Source of the DNA: Guyparkeria hydrothermalis
Lineage (GTDB): Bacteria; Pseudomonadota; Gammaproteobacteria; Halothiobacillales; Halothiobacillaceae
Direction: 5' to 3'
Length of the DNA: 64,000 nt
NCBI RefSeq assembly: GCF_023555385.1
Contig: NZ_JAJSED010000001.1
Span: 310,001-374,000, forward strand
Shown: positions 33,112 to 43,025 of the stretch, piece by piece
How positions within the stretch are numbered: the first letter of the stretch is position 1
Layout: the number at the start of each line of letters is the position of its first letter
The notes under the pieces: model-generated
The model's input: only the letters and a program-made list of their open reading frames with translations
Told to the model about the DNA's origin: nothing
Databases searched by the model: none
Program-made: the position numbers and the translations under genes

Positions 33112-34892
33112 CGATTGCCAACCTTGATCAGAGCCGCCGGCAGCTGGGCCTCGCCAGCATCCGCCGTCGGGCGGCACCCGAGCCTCCAGTCGGGCTGGCG
33201 CACCTGAACCCGAGACTGGCGCGTGTGCTCGCCGCTCGAGGGGTAAGCGATCCCTCACAGCTCGATCACGAGCTTGCCGCGATCCTGCCGCCGACCGGCA
33301 TGCCCGATCTCGAACGGGCGGCCGAACTCGTCGCCGATGCGATCGAGGCGGGGGATGAGATCGTCGTGATTGGGGACTTCGACGCGGACGGGGCGACTGC
33401 CACGGCCTTGTGCCTTCGGGCGTTGAGAGCCATGGGGGCGACTCGTGTCGATTTCCGCATTCCGGACCGGCAACGCCACGGCTACGGACTGAGCCCGGCA
33501 CTGGTGGCGGAACTGGAACGCGTCCCGGGGCTTGTGCTGACCGTGGATAACGGTGTTTCGGCCCACTCCGGTGTCGCTGCCGCGAAGGCACTCGGCTGCC
33601 GGGTGGTTGTTACCGATCATCACCTGCCGGGTGACACGCTTCCGGATGCCGAAGCCATAGTCAATCCCAACCGAACCGAGGCGACATTCGGGTCACGGGC
33701 GTTGGCCGGGGTGGGCGTCGCGTTCTACCTGCTCGCTGCCGTGCGAGCCGAGCTCGATCGCCGAGGCCAATTTGCCGATCGAGGCCGTCCCAATCTTGCC
33801 AACTGGCTTGATCTGGTGGCTCTGGGCACCGTTGCCGACGTGGTGGAGCTGGACGACAACAACCGGCGCCTGGTTGCCCAGGGGCTCGCCCGCATCCGCG
33901 CCCAGCAGTGCGCTCCGGGAATTCTGGCGCTGTTTGCCGAGTCGGGGCGTGACCCGCGCGAAGCCCAGTCCCGAGATCTCGGCTTTGCCATCGGACCCCG
34001 CCTCAATGCCGCCGGCCGGCTGGAGAACATGCGCCTTGGCGTGGAGTGCCTGCTGGCGGATGACCCCGCCGAGGCACGCCGGTTGGCCGCAGAACTCGAC
34101 CGCATCAACCGTGAACGCCGTTCGGTCGAGCGCGACATGCTGGATACGGTGGCAATGGATCTAGAGCGTGCGCTGGGCGGGCAGGGCGATGTGCCGCCGG
34201 AGCAGGCGGCAGAGTGGGTACGCTACGATCCGGGTTTCCATCCGGGTGTGATCGGGATCGTGGCCGGCCGACTGAAGACCCGCTGGGCGCGTCCGGTGTT
34301 CGTCTTTGCTCCGGCCGAGGTCGGGGTCGACAACGGCCTTCTCAAAGGCTCGGGGCGTTCGATTCCCGGCATTCACCTGCGCGACCTGCTGGTGGAGATC
34401 GATGCGCGACACCCCGGTCTGATCGAGGGCTTCGGCGGCCATGCCATGGCGGCGGGGCTGTCGCTGGGCACCGGCCGGCTCGAGGCGTTCCGCCACGCAT
34501 TCGCCGATGCCGTCGCGCGTTTCGATGAACGCCTGCCCGAAGGTCGCGAAGTGCTGACCGACGGGCCGCTTGCCACCGAGGACTTTCACCTCGACTTCGT
34601 CTCCCTGCTTGACCGACACGGCCCGTGGGGAACGGGTTTCCCCGAGCCTCTGTTCGACAACGTCTTCGACGTGCTCGAGAAAACTGCGCTCAAGGACGGC
34701 AAGCACTGGCGCCTCGTCGTGCGGCCGGTGGATGCCGCGGACCGCCGGTCGATGGATGCTATCTGGTTCCATGCCCCCGACGCGCTGCCGCCCGGCCGGC
34801 GCTGGCAGATTGCTTACCGCCCCGTTATCGACACCTTTCGAGGACAGCGACGCCTGAAGCTGTTCGTCGAGACGGCGTTGCCGGTGACGTAA
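33108..34892 (+). CDS. recJ: Single-stranded-DNA-specific exonuclease RecJ
   Basis: RecJ degrades single-stranded DNA 5' to 3' in recombination and mismatch repair. The 594-residue protein shows the DHH phosphoesterase motifs: VVIGDFDADGATATALCL near residue 85, TVDNGVSAHSGV, and the name-giving VVVTDHHLPGD near 170. It also has the DHHA1 motif GFGGHAMAAGLSLG near 445 and a C-terminal OB-like region. ATG 33108 overlaps the preceding stop by four bases; upstream in-frame starts would extend into the neighbour. Length is close to the E. coli enzyme (577). Confidence 0.96.
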   Translation: MTIANLDQSRRQLGLASIRRRAAPEPPVGLAHLNPRLARVLAARGVSDPSQLDHELAAILPPTGMPDLERAAELVADAIEAGDEIVVIGDFDADGATATALCLRALRAMGATRVDFRIPDRQRHGYGLSPALVAELERVPGLVLTVDNGVSAHSGVAAAKALGCRVVVTDHHLPGDTLPDAEAIVNPNRTEATFGSRALAGVGVAFYLLAAVRAELDRRGQFADRGRPNLANWLDLVALGTVADVVELDDNNRRLVAQGLARIRAQQCAPGILALFAESGRDPREAQSRDLGFAIGPRLNAAGRLENMRLGVECLLADDPAEARRLAAELDRINRERRSVERDMLDTVAMDLERALGGQGDVPPEQAAEWVRYDPGFHPGVIGIVAGRLKTRWARPVFVFAPAEVGVDNGLLKGSGRSIPGIHLRDLLVEIDARHPGLIEGFGGHAMAAGLSLGTGRLEAFRHAFADAVARFDERLPEGREVLTDGPLATEDFHLDFVSLLDRHGPWGTGFPEPLFDNVFDVLEKTALKDGKHWRLVVRPVDAADRRSMDAIWFHAPDALPPGRRWQIAYRPVIDTFRGQRRLKLFVETALPVT

Positions 34893-35050
34893 CCGACTGA
34901 CCCTCGGGGAAGTGTGGGGCTGTGCGACCTGAGGCCTTGTCAGTTGGGGCGTCGACGGGAGGCGGGAAATCGCTATGTGTCGCCCGATAAGTACTACCTT
35001 TGCGATACAATCAAACGCCAATTACTCAGAGCGCAACGGGAAACGGATTC

Positions 35051-36904
35051 ATGTGCGGAATCGTCGCAGCGGTCGCAGAGCGGCAGGTCGGTCCGATCCT
35101 TCTTGAAGGATTGCGGCGGCTGGAATATCGCGGCTACGACTCGGCCGGTCTGGCACTCCTGGACGAGGAGCGTGGCCTTGCCTCCGTGCGCGCGGTCGGA
35201 AAGGTCGCCGCTCTGGCGGACAAGCTGGATGCGGCACCGATCTCTGGGCAACTGGGCATCGCGCATACCCGTTGGGCGACTCACGGGGTCCCGGTCGAAC
35301 GCAATGCGCACCCCCATCTCGCCCCGAGCCTTGAACAGGGACGCGTTGCGGTGGTGCACAACGGCATCATCGAGAATTTCAGTGCCCTGAAGGATGAGTT
35401 GGCGAACGCGGGCTGCGCCTTTGCCTCGGATACCGATACCGAGGTCATCGCTCACCTCATTGATCGGGAGCTGCAGAAGGGGCGGTCCCCTGACGAAGCC
35501 TTCGGGATGGCAGTGGATCGACTCGAGGGTGCATTCGCCCTTGCCGTAATCATTGTCGATGCCCCGGAAACATTGTTTGTCGCACGACAGGGCAGTCCGC
35601 TGGTGATTGGGGTTGGCATCGGTGAGCACTTTGCCGCCTCGGACGCCCTGGCATTGCTGCCGGTCACCCAATCGTTCATCTACCTGGAGGAGGGTGATCG
35701 GGCGGTGATCACTCGGGATTCGCTCGCGATAACTGACGTGTCAGGAAAGACCGCGGAGCGCCCCGTTCGCCAGTCCGCACAGCGAGCGGAAAGTGCCGAC
35801 CGAGGACGGTTCCGCCACTTCATGCTCAAGGAAATCCACGAGCAGCCCCAGGCGATCGCCGACACCCTCGAGGCGCGGATCGCGCACGGACATATTCTGC
35901 CGGCGGCGTTCGGCGTTGGCGCGGACGAGATCTTTGCCGCCGTCGAGCGGGTGCAGATCATCGCTTGCGGCACCAGCTATCACGCCGGGCTGGTAGCGCG
36001 ATACTGGTTCGAGGACATCCTGAGACTCCCCTGCGAGGTGGAGGTGGCCTCGGAGTTTCACTACCGCCATCCGGTGGTCAGCCCGAATACCCTGATCGTT
36101 GCGTTATCTCAGTCCGGGGAGACGGCCGATACGTTGGCCGCGATCCGTATGCTCAAGCGCGAGAATCCCGCCCGACCAGTGCTCGCGATCTGTAATGCCC
36201 CGGAGTCCTCTCTGGTGCGTGAGTCCGACCTCGTGCTGATGACCCGGGCCGGCCCCGAGATCTCCGTGGCGTCGACCAAGGCATTCTCCACGCAGTTGGT
36301 CTCGCTGGCCTTGCTGTTGCTCGCGGTGGGACGCGCCAGCGGCCGCATGGACGAGGACGAGGAACAGCGCATCGTCGCCGGTCTGGAGAAGGTGCCCGGC
36401 CGCATCCAGAACGCACTGGATCATGGAGACGGAGTGCGTGATCTGGCTCAGCTTCTGGTGGAGAAGGAGCATGCCCTGTTCCTTGGCCGCGGGCCGATGT
36501 ACCCCATCGCGATGGAAGGTGCGCTCAAGCTCAAGGAAATCAGCTACATCCACGCCGAGGCTTACCCGGCTGGCGAGCTCAAGCATGGACCGTTGGCACT
36601 AATCGACGAGACCATGCCCGTGATCACCATCGCTCCGCAGAACGAATTGCTGGATAAGCTCAAATCCAACATCGCCGAGGTCAGCGCCCGCGGTGCAGAG
36701 TTGTTCGTGTTTGCTGACGAGCGAGCCGGTCTGCAATCGGCAGATTTCACACACGTGCTGCCGGTCACCTCAAATGTGGGGCGCATCAGTGCGCCAATCA
36801 TCTTCAATATCCCGCTGCAGCTGTTGGCCTATCACGTGGCCGTACTCAAGGGCACGGACGTGGACCAGCCACGCAACCTGGCCAAGTCGGTCACGGTGGA
36901 ATAG
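35051..36904 (+). CDS. glmS: Glutamine--fructose-6-phosphate aminotransferase (isomerizing)
   Basis: GlmS makes glucosamine 6-phosphate, the first step to UDP-GlcNAc for cell wall and polysaccharide. The 617-residue product has the N-terminal nucleophile Cys2 (MCGIVAAV) and the glutaminase domain to about residue 225. Two SIS isomerase domains follow, with CGTSYHAG, SQSGETADTL, STKAFSTQLVSL, and the C-terminal NLAKSVTVE. The start must be ATG 35051 because the cysteine has to follow it. A TACAAT box at 35006-35011 may belong to its promoter, though no -35 is clear. It sits at the edge of the polysaccharide locus, supplying its amino sugars. Confidence 0.97.
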   Translation: MCGIVAAVAERQVGPILLEGLRRLEYRGYDSAGLALLDEERGLASVRAVGKVAALADKLDAAPISGQLGIAHTRWATHGVPVERNAHPHLAPSLEQGRVAVVHNGIIENFSALKDELANAGCAFASDTDTEVIAHLIDRELQKGRSPDEAFGMAVDRLEGAFALAVIIVDAPETLFVARQGSPLVIGVGIGEHFAASDALALLPVTQSFIYLEEGDRAVITRDSLAITDVSGKTAERPVRQSAQRAESADRGRFRHFMLKEIHEQPQAIADTLEARIAHGHILPAAFGVGADEIFAAVERVQIIACGTSYHAGLVARYWFEDILRLPCEVEVASEFHYRHPVVSPNTLIVALSQSGETADTLAAIRMLKRENPARPVLAICNAPESSLVRESDLVLMTRAGPEISVASTKAFSTQLVSLALLLLAVGRASGRMDEDEEQRIVAGLEKVPGRIQNALDHGDGVRDLAQLLVEKEHALFLGRGPMYPIAMEGALKLKEISYIHAEAYPAGELKHGPLALIDETMPVITIAPQNELLDKLKSNIAEVSARGAELFVFADERAGLQSADFTHVLPVTSNVGRISAPIIFNIPLQLLAYHVAVLKGTDVDQPRNLAKSVTVE

Positions 36905-36934
36905 AACTCAACGATCAAGCAAGAGATACCCTGG

Positions 36935-37783
36935 ATGAACGAAATCCGGCATAGCGAGCCCGCAGCATTCAACCCGCCACGGTTTAATGATGAGATTGAC
37001 CTAATCGACCTGGCCATCGCGCTCTGGCGGCGGAAATGGGTGGTGATTGTCGTGATGGTATTCATCACGGCCCTGACTGCGCTCTATGCCTTTGGACGCG
37101 GAGAAGTGGCAGTGCCCACGTCATACGCTTCGATCTACAACTTGCCCAAGGTTTCCGTCGATAGTGGCGATGAAAAGCCGGTCATCGCACCAAGTGCGGT
37201 GATGGAGTTGAGTCAGCGGGTCTTCGTACCGCAGGCATTGGCGCGAGATCGGGAGGCGAATGCGGAGAAGGATGCCGAGAAGCTCGAAGTGGATCTCGAA
37301 CAGCCGAAAGGCACGGCACTGATCGTCGTTGAGACAGAGGCCAACCAGGCGCAGGCCGAGCGCGTTAACGCACTGCATCAGTCCATCATGGGTCGGATCG
37401 AGAAGCTGGTCGAGTCGGAAGTGGATGACCTGCGAGTAAGGCTCGATCAGCGAGTCGAGATGCTGCAGACCCGTTTGGCAAACGCCGAGTCACTGGCCGA
37501 CTCCTTGGCACAGACCGAAGGTGACCTCGCTGATATCTCATCGGAAATTGCTGAAGTGAAGACCGACTTGCTGCTGGCCGAACTGCAAAAAGCCTCCCTC
37601 AGTACCGGTCGCTTGGTGGAACTGGGGCAACAGCGTGAAATGGAAAAAGGGCTGTCGAGTGCGCTGATGCTCGCCCTTGGCGTCACCCTCGGCCTGTTCG
37701 CCGGCCTGTTCGCTGCTCTGATGGTTGGATTTGTCTCTGCTGCCCGCGAACGCTTGCACGAAACCGAATCCTTGGAAGACTGA
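36935..37783 (+). CDS. Wzz-family polysaccharide chain-length regulator
   Basis: A 282-residue inner-membrane protein with the Wzz arrangement: a short cytoplasmic N-terminus with [18 protein letters not shown], transmembrane helix 1 at about 35-54, and a large periplasmic part rich in coiled coil (about 150-215). Transmembrane helix 2 is at about 246-270. Such proteins set the number of repeats added by Wzy. It is short for the family, and the proline-rich motif usually found before the second helix is not visible. It lies 30 bases after glmS and seven before the next gene, opening the polysaccharide cluster. Confidence 0.82.
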   Translation: MNEIRHSEPAAFNPPRFNDEIDLIDLAIALWRRKWVVIVVMVFITALTALYAFGRGEVAVPTSYASIYNLPKVSVDSGDEKPVIAPSAVMELSQRVFVPQALARDREANAEKDAEKLEVDLEQPKGTALIVVETEANQAQAERVNALHQSIMGRIEKLVESEVDDLRVRLDQRVEMLQTRLANAESLADSLAQTEGDLADISSEIAEVKTDLLLAELQKASLSTGRLVELGQQREMEKGLSSALMLALGVTLGLFAGLFAALMVGFVSAARERLHETESLED

Positions 37784-37790
37784 TCTGGAA

Positions 37791-39083
37791 ATGACGACAC
37801 CTACGTTCATCACGCCCCAAGAGACCCGCATCGCCATGATCGGTTTGGGCTATGTCGGTCTGCCGCTGGCGGTGGCTTTTGGTCGCGTCCAGCCGGTAGT
37901 GGGCTTCGACATCAATGCCAAGCGTATCGCCGAGTTGAAAGAGGGCACCGATCACACCCGTGAGGTTGAGCCAGACGAACTGGCTGAGGCAACACAACTT
38001 TCGTATACCGATCGGGTCAAGGATATCGCTGACTGCAATGTCTATATCGTCACCGTTCCTACGCCGATTGACCGTTACAAGCGACCGGACCTGAGCCCTC
38101 TCATTTCGGCATCGAGAACCGTCGGGCAGGTGCTCAAGAAGGGTGACGTGGTCATCTACGAGTCCACCGTTTACCCCGGCGCGACGGAAGACGATTGCGT
38201 GCCGATGCTAGAAGCTACAAGCGGGCTGGTCTTTAACCGAGACTTCTTCGCCGGCTACAGCCCGGAGCGCATCAACCCTGGGGATAAAGAACACCGGGTT
38301 GCCGACATCATGAAGGTGACGTCCGGCTCCACACCCGAAGCCGCCGCGTTCATCGATGGCCTCTATCGCCGCGTCATCAAGGCCGGCACTCACCTGGCAC
38401 CTGCCATGCGCGTTGCCGAGGCTGCGAAGGTGATCGAGAACACCCAGCGTGACGTGAATATCGCCTTGGTCAACGAACTGGCCATGTTGTTCAACAAGAT
38501 GGGCGTGGATACTCAGGCCGTCCTCGAGGCCGCCGCCACCAAGTGGAACTTTTTGCCCTTCAAGCCAGGGCTTGTGGGCGGGCACTGCATCGGTGTCGAC
38601 CCGTACTACCTCACTCAAAAGGCCCAGGAAATCGGCTATCACCCCGAGATGATCCTCGCCGGCCGGCGCACCAACGACGGCATGGGCGAATACGTCGCCG
38701 CCCAGATCGTGCAGTTGATGACCAAGCATCGGGTACAGGTGGTCGACTCCAAGGTGCTTATCCTCGGTCTGACCTTCAAGGAAAATTGCCCGGACCTGCG
38801 CAACACGCGCGTGGTGGACGTGGTCCATCACCTCGAGCAGTACAACGTCGACGTGCACATCCACGACCCCTGGGCCGATGCCGATGCTGCGCGCGAGGAA
38901 TACGGCCTCGAACTCGATCCCGCCCCGGCGCCGGGCACCTTCGATGCCGTTGTTCTTGCCGTCGCCCACGACGACTTCCGTCAACTGGGCGCCGACGGAA
39001 TCCGCGCCCTGACCCAGGACAACGGCATCGTCTACGACATCAAGCACTTGTTGGGGCGAGACGAAGTTGACGGGCGGCTGTAA
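37791..39083 (+). CDS. tviB: UDP-N-acetylglucosamine 6-dehydrogenase type (TviB/WbpO family)
   Basis: A nucleotide-sugar dehydrogenase that oxidises C6 of an N-acetylhexosamine carried on UDP, giving a uronic acid. The 430 residues include the NAD-binding [14 protein letters not shown] near 18-31, [16 protein letters not shown], and the catalytic cysteine C266 in [14 protein letters not shown]. Close likeness to Vi-antigen TviB and to WbpO suggests UDP-GlcNAc or UDP-GalNAc as substrate; which of them cannot be read here. ATG 37791 follows the wzz gene by seven bases. A C4 epimerase often paired with TviB is not seen beside it. Confidence 0.88.
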   Translation: MTTPTFITPQETRIAMIGLGYVGLPLAVAFGRVQPVVGFDINAKRIAELKEGTDHTREVEPDELAEATQLSYTDRVKDIADCNVYIVTVPTPIDRYKRPDLSPLISASRTVGQVLKKGDVVIYESTVYPGATEDDCVPMLEATSGLVFNRDFFAGYSPERINPGDKEHRVADIMKVTSGSTPEAAAFIDGLYRRVIKAGTHLAPAMRVAEAAKVIENTQRDVNIALVNELAMLFNKMGVDTQAVLEAAATKWNFLPFKPGLVGGHCIGVDPYYLTQKAQEIGYHPEMILAGRRTNDGMGEYVAAQIVQLMTKHRVQVVDSKVLILGLTFKENCPDLRNTRVVDVVHHLEQYNVDVHIHDPWADADAAREEYGLELDPAPAPGTFDAVVLAVAHDDFRQLGADGIRALTQDNGIVYDIKHLLGRDEVDGRL

Positions 39084-39147
39084 TTTCGTTTCGAGCGGCG
39101 AGTCATACTCGCCGATTGCGGAATACAACGCCGCAGTCCCATACCCT

Positions 39148-39224
39148 GTCATTCCCGCGAATCCGGGAACCGATGGTGTTTTCAGGCGGCGCTGTGCGTA
39201 GATTCCCGCTTTCGCGAGAATGAC
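39148..39224. repeat. Short interspersed inverted repeat (GTCATTCCCGCG type)
   Basis: The 77-base element has 22-base ends, GTCATTCCCGCGAATCCGGG.. at 39148-39169 and its inverted copy at 39203-39224, matching at 19 of 22 positions. The sequence ATTCCCGC..GCGAATGAC belongs to a type of small palindromic repeat scattered through many proteobacterial genomes. It lies in the 265-base gap between tviB and ugd, where no gene is visible. Confidence 0.75.
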
Positions 39225-39348
39225 GGCAGAAGAACGAAGTCGAAGCGCCGGGGGCACTGCAAGACGGCATTCGGAACGACGACCTAGTGGCAAACAATTT
39301 ATTACCTGCGGCCACATGCCTGCATCGACAAAGACAACGCGGCGTTAA

Positions 39349-40536
39349 ATGACCCAACGCACCACCAAAACCAAAATCGCCATCGCTGGCACCGGCTACG
39401 TCGGCCTCTCCAACGCCGTACTGCTCGCCCAGCACAACCAGGTCACGGCGCTGGATATCGTTTCGGAGAAGGTCGGGGCCATTAATGCTCGGCGCTCGCC
39501 CATCGTCGATTCGGACATCGAGGACTTTCTCGCCAACCGCGAGTTAGACCTCACCGCCACGCTGGACAAGCAGGCGGCTTACGAAGACGCCGATTTCGTC
39601 GTCATCGCCACACCGACGGACTACGACCCCGAGACCAATTACTTCAACACCACTTCGGTTGAGGCCGTGATCCGCGACGTCATGGCCATCAACCCGCACG
39701 CGGTCATGGTGATCAAGTCCACCGTGTCGGTGGGCTACACCCGCGAGATCAAGGCGCGGATGGAAACAGACAACATCCTCTTCTCGCCGGAATTCTTGCG
39801 CGAAGGCAGGGCGTTGCACGACAACCTCTATCCCTCGCGGATCATAGTCGGCGAGCATTCCGACCGCGCCGAACGATTTGCCGGCCTGCTGGTCCAGGGC
39901 GCGGCCACCGAGGATGTGCCGGTGCTTTATACCCAGCCCACCGAAGCCGAGGCGATCAAGCTGTTTGCTAACACGTATCTCGCCATGCGGGTGGCCTACT
40001 TCAACGAGCTGGACACCTACGCGGAGACCCATGGCTTGGACACGCGCCAGATCATCGACGGCGTCTGCCTCGACCCGCGCATCGGCAGCCACTACAACAA
40101 TCCGTCCTTCGGCTACGGCGGCTACTGCCTGCCCAAGGACACCAAGCAGCTGCTGGCCAACTACGACGAGGTGCCCAACAACCTCATTGGCGCCATCGTG
40201 GATGCCAACCGCACCCGCAAGGACTTCATCGCCGACTCGATTATCAAGCGCAACCCGAAAGTCGTCGGCATCTACCGCCTAGTGATGAAAAACGGGTCCG
40301 ACAACTTCCGCGCCTCGGCCATCCAGGGCGTGATGAAACGCATCAAGGCCAAGGGCATCGAGGTGGTCGTCCACGAGCCGGTGCTGGAAGAAGACACCTT
40401 CTACAACTCACGCGTCATCCGCGATCTCGACGAGTTCAAGCGGACCTGCGACGTCATCGTCGCCAACCGTCCCTCGGGGGCACTCGAGGATGTCATGGAC
40501 AAGGTGTATACGCGGGATCTGTTTGGGGCAGATTGA
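39349..40536 (+). CDS. ugd: UDP-glucose 6-dehydrogenase
   Basis: Ugd oxidises UDP-glucose to UDP-glucuronic acid with two NAD. The 395-residue product has the NAD fold [19 protein letters not shown] near residue 10, [31 protein letters not shown], and the catalytic cysteine C260 in [13 protein letters not shown]. It is the single-domain type common next to polysaccharide genes. It starts after a repeat-bearing intergenic gap and is followed by 75 bases without a gene before rfbB. Confidence 0.95.
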   Translation: MTQRTTKTKIAIAGTGYVGLSNAVLLAQHNQVTALDIVSEKVGAINARRSPIVDSDIEDFLANRELDLTATLDKQAAYEDADFVVIATPTDYDPETNYFNTTSVEAVIRDVMAINPHAVMVIKSTVSVGYTREIKARMETDNILFSPEFLREGRALHDNLYPSRIIVGEHSDRAERFAGLLVQGAATEDVPVLYTQPTEAEAIKLFANTYLAMRVAYFNELDTYAETHGLDTRQIIDGVCLDPRIGSHYNNPSFGYGGYCLPKDTKQLLANYDEVPNNLIGAIVDANRTRKDFIADSIIKRNPKVVGIYRLVMKNGSDNFRASAIQGVMKRIKAKGIEVVVHEPVLEEDTFYNSRVIRDLDEFKRTCDVIVANRPSGALEDVMDKVYTRDLFGAD

Positions 40537-40611
40537 AGATCTAGGGCGTTTAAACATCCCGCCGGAAGTGACGCATGCTACTCATAACACTTGTTAGAAA
40601 TTGAATAACTA

Positions 40612-41682
40612 ATGGCAATGAAAATATTGGTAACCGGTGGTGCCGGCTTTATCGGCTCGGCCGTCATACGTCATATCATCGCTAACACCACCGACGAGGT
40701 GGTGAACGTCGACAAGCTCACCTACGCGGGCAACCTCGAATCGCTGGCGTCGGTAGCCGGCGATCCCCGCTATCATTTCGAACAGGTGGACATTGTCGAT
40801 CGTGACGCGTTGGTACGGGTGTTCGCCGAGCACCAGCCCGACGCGGTCATGCACCTGGCCGCGGAAAGCCACGTCGACCGCTCCATTGACGGCCCGGCGG
40901 CTTTTATCGAGACCAACATCGTCGGCACTTACACCTTGCTCGAGGTGGCACGGGCCTACTGGAACGAGCTGGATCGCGCGGGCCGTGCCCGCTTTCGTTT
41001 CCACCACGTCTCCACGGACGAGGTCTACGGCGACTTGGAAGGGCCGGAAGGCCTGTTCCGGGAAGACACCGCCTACGCGCCGAGCTCGCCTTACTCGGCC
41101 AGCAAGGCCAGCTCCGACCACTTGGTGCGCGCGTGGCAGCGCACTTACGGCCTGCCGACGCTGGTGACCAACTGTTCAAACAACTACGGGCCGTACCACT
41201 TTCCGGAAAAGCTCATCCCGCTGATGATCCTCAATGCCCTGGAAGGCAAGCCGCTGCCGGTTTACGGCAAGGGCGAGCAGATACGTGACTGGCTCTACGT
41301 GGAAGACCACGCCCGCGCACTCCATAAGGTGATCACGGCGGGTGAAGTAGGGGAGACCTACAACATCGGTGGTCACAACGAGAAGCGAAATATCGACGTC
41401 GTTCAGAAGATCTGTGTGCTGATCGATGAGTTACGCCCCGACTCATCCACCTTCCGGCAGCCGGCTTCGAGCCTGATCACCTTCGTCGCCGACCGCCCCG
41501 GTCACGATCTTCGCTACGCCATTGATGCCGGCAAGATAGAGCGCGAGCTCGGCTGGCGCCCTGATGAAACCTTCGAGACCGGTATTCGCAAGACCGTGGC
41601 CTGGTATCTCGACAATCTCGACTGGTGCCGCCGTGTGCAGGACGGCAGCTACCAGCGCGAACGATTGGGAGTGAACGCATGA
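40612..41682 (+). CDS. rfbB: dTDP-glucose 4,6-dehydratase
   Basis: RfbB converts dTDP-glucose to dTDP-4-keto-6-deoxyglucose, the branch point for rhamnose and several amino sugars. The 356-residue SDR protein has [10 protein letters not shown] near residue 9, [12 protein letters not shown] near 83, the catalytic Thr-Asp-Glu in STDEVYGDL, Tyr-Lys in [11 protein letters not shown], and [15 protein letters not shown]. The stop overlaps rfbD by four bases. Its product may be shared between RfbC/RfbD and the aminotransferase at 44503. Confidence 0.97.
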   Translation: MAMKILVTGGAGFIGSAVIRHIIANTTDEVVNVDKLTYAGNLESLASVAGDPRYHFEQVDIVDRDALVRVFAEHQPDAVMHLAAESHVDRSIDGPAAFIETNIVGTYTLLEVARAYWNELDRAGRARFRFHHVSTDEVYGDLEGPEGLFREDTAYAPSSPYSASKASSDHLVRAWQRTYGLPTLVTNCSNNYGPYHFPEKLIPLMILNALEGKPLPVYGKGEQIRDWLYVEDHARALHKVITAGEVGETYNIGGHNEKRNIDVVQKICVLIDELRPDSSTFRQPASSLITFVADRPGHDLRYAIDAGKIERELGWRPDETFETGIRKTVAWYLDNLDWCRRVQDGSYQRERLGVNA

Positions 41683-42566
41683 AGACGCTGCTGTTTGGCG
41701 CGTCGGGACAGGTGGGGCGCGAGCTTTCTCGCACGTTGTTGCCCCATGGCCCGCTGGTCTCAAAGAACAGTGAAGCCGTGGATCTGGCACAACAAGGTTC
41801 GGTCACCGAATGTCTCGAGGCAGTGCGTCCCAAGGTCATCGTGAACGCTGCCGCCTACACAGCCGTTGACAAAGCCGAGTCGGACGAGGAACGGGCTCGG
41901 TCGATCAACGCGGCGGCCGTCCGTGAGATGGCCGAGTACGCAGCGCGAAACGATGCGCTGCTGATCCACTACTCGACCGACTACGTGTTCGACGGAGACA
42001 AGGACGGGGCGTACCTGCCCGACGACACACCGAATCCCGCGAGCGTCTACGGCCAAACCAAGCTGGAGGGAGAAGAGGCGATCCGGGAGAGCGGCTGCGA
42101 CCACCTAATCTTTCGAACCAGTTGGGTGTATTCCGCGAATGGGCACAACTTCATCAAGACCATGCTGCGCCTGGCCGAAGAGCGTGACGAGCTGAAGGTG
42201 GTGACCGACCAGATCGGCGCGCCAACCTCGGCGGAGCTGATCGCCGACGTCACCTCGCTCGCCCTGGCAGGCTACCGCCACGGTCATCTACCGGTCGGCA
42301 CCTACCACCTGACCGCCAACGGGGCGACTAGTTGGCACGGATTGGCATCCAGGGCTGTCGACCGGGCAATTGCCAACGGCCGTGAGCTCAGGCTGCGCGG
42401 CGGTGACATCCAGGCGATCGGCACGGCGGACTTCCCGACCCCGGCGACCCGGCCGGCGAACTCGCGCATGGACTCGAGCAGTCTTGAAGAGGCACTGTTG
42501 CTCGAGTTGCCCGACTGGACCATTCACGTCGACCGCATGGTGGACCAGGTGACGGGTAACAAGTGA
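41679..42566 (+). CDS. rfbD: dTDP-4-dehydrorhamnose reductase
   Basis: RfbD carries out the last step to dTDP-L-rhamnose. The 295 residues include the NADPH-binding [13 protein letters not shown] near 4-16, [12 protein letters not shown], the active-site [12 protein letters not shown] and the YGQTKLEGE motif. ATG 41679 overlaps rfbB by four bases. The last codons and the stop fall inside the left array of heptanucleotide repeats (from 42549), so the final residues VTGNK are repeat-encoded. Confidence 0.96.
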   Translation: MKTLLFGASGQVGRELSRTLLPHGPLVSKNSEAVDLAQQGSVTECLEAVRPKVIVNAAAYTAVDKAESDEERARSINAAAVREMAEYAARNDALLIHYSTDYVFDGDKDGAYLPDDTPNPASVYGQTKLEGEEAIRESGCDHLIFRTSWVYSANGHNFIKTMLRLAEERDELKVVTDQIGAPTSAELIADVTSLALAGYRHGHLPVGTYHLTANGATSWHGLASRAVDRAIANGRELRLRGGDIQAIGTADFPTPATRPANSRMDSSSLEEALLLELPDWTIHVDRMVDQVTGNK

Positions 42567-42619
42567 CAGGTGACAGAATGTTGCGTCACCCGTCACCCGT
42601 CACCCGTCACCCGTCACCC
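42549..42619. repeat. Heptanucleotide repeats arranged as an inverted repeat
   Basis: Four heptads of the form GTRACRR (GTGACGG, GTAACAA, GTGACAG, GTGACAG; 42549-42576) are followed by AATGTTGC and then five exact copies of GTCACCC (42585-42619). The second block is the reverse complement of the first type, so the whole can fold into a stem of about 27 bp with few mismatches. The left arm contains the rfbD stop codon. A related same-orientation array lies at 43034-43061, on the other side of a small gene. Confidence 0.92.
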
Positions 42620-42698
42620 ACAACGGGAGTCATCGCTCATGGAAGAGCAGGCCGGTATTATCCGTGGCCATCGTGACCTCGAGGCATGGTAAGTAGCC

Positions 42699-43025
42699 AT
42701 GCAGCTGGCACTCAACGTATATGAGGCAACCCGAGACTTTCCAGCTGAAGAGCGATTCGGCCTCGTGTCACAAATGCGCCGGGCCGCTGTCTCCATACCG
42801 TCCAACATTGCGGAGGGAGCGGGGCGGGATGGCCGAAAAGAGTTTGCACATTTTCTCGGTATGGCACGTGGCTCACTGAGCGAACTCGAGACACAGTGCA
42901 TGCTCGCTTATCGCTTGGGATTTCTGAGAGATCAGCAACTGGTCTCGGAACAAATTTCTCGCACGTTCCGCCTGATCGGCGGCCTGCAAAACAAACTACG
43001 AAACGACCAAAAACAGAAAGCATGA
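42699..43025 (+). CDS. Four-helix-bundle protein (23S intervening-sequence type), 5' end interrupted
   Basis: The 108-residue product matches the four helix bundle / 23S rRNA intervening-sequence protein family, with [19 protein letters not shown], the family's most conserved stretch, at about 25-43. The usual N-terminus, ending DLEAW-x-x-A-M, is encoded just upstream from ATG 42639, but codon 18 there is TAA (42690-42692), where the family has lysine or similar. Translation from 42639 therefore stops, and the ATG nine bases on (42699) could restart it. The family's role is unknown; members occur in rRNA inserts and, commonly, inside polysaccharide loci. It is bracketed by GTCACNN heptads and overlaps rfbA by four bases. 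Confidence 0.85.
   Translation: MQLALNVYEATRDFPAEERFGLVSQMRRAAVSIPSNIAEGAGRDGRKEFAHFLGMARGSLSELETQCMLAYRLGFLRDQQLVSEQISRTFRLIGGLQNKLRNDQKQKA

Noticed and set aside
36905-37790. JUMPstart/ops element expected at the head of an O-antigen locus
   Set aside because: No GGCGGTAGCGT-type sequence is seen between glmS and tviB.
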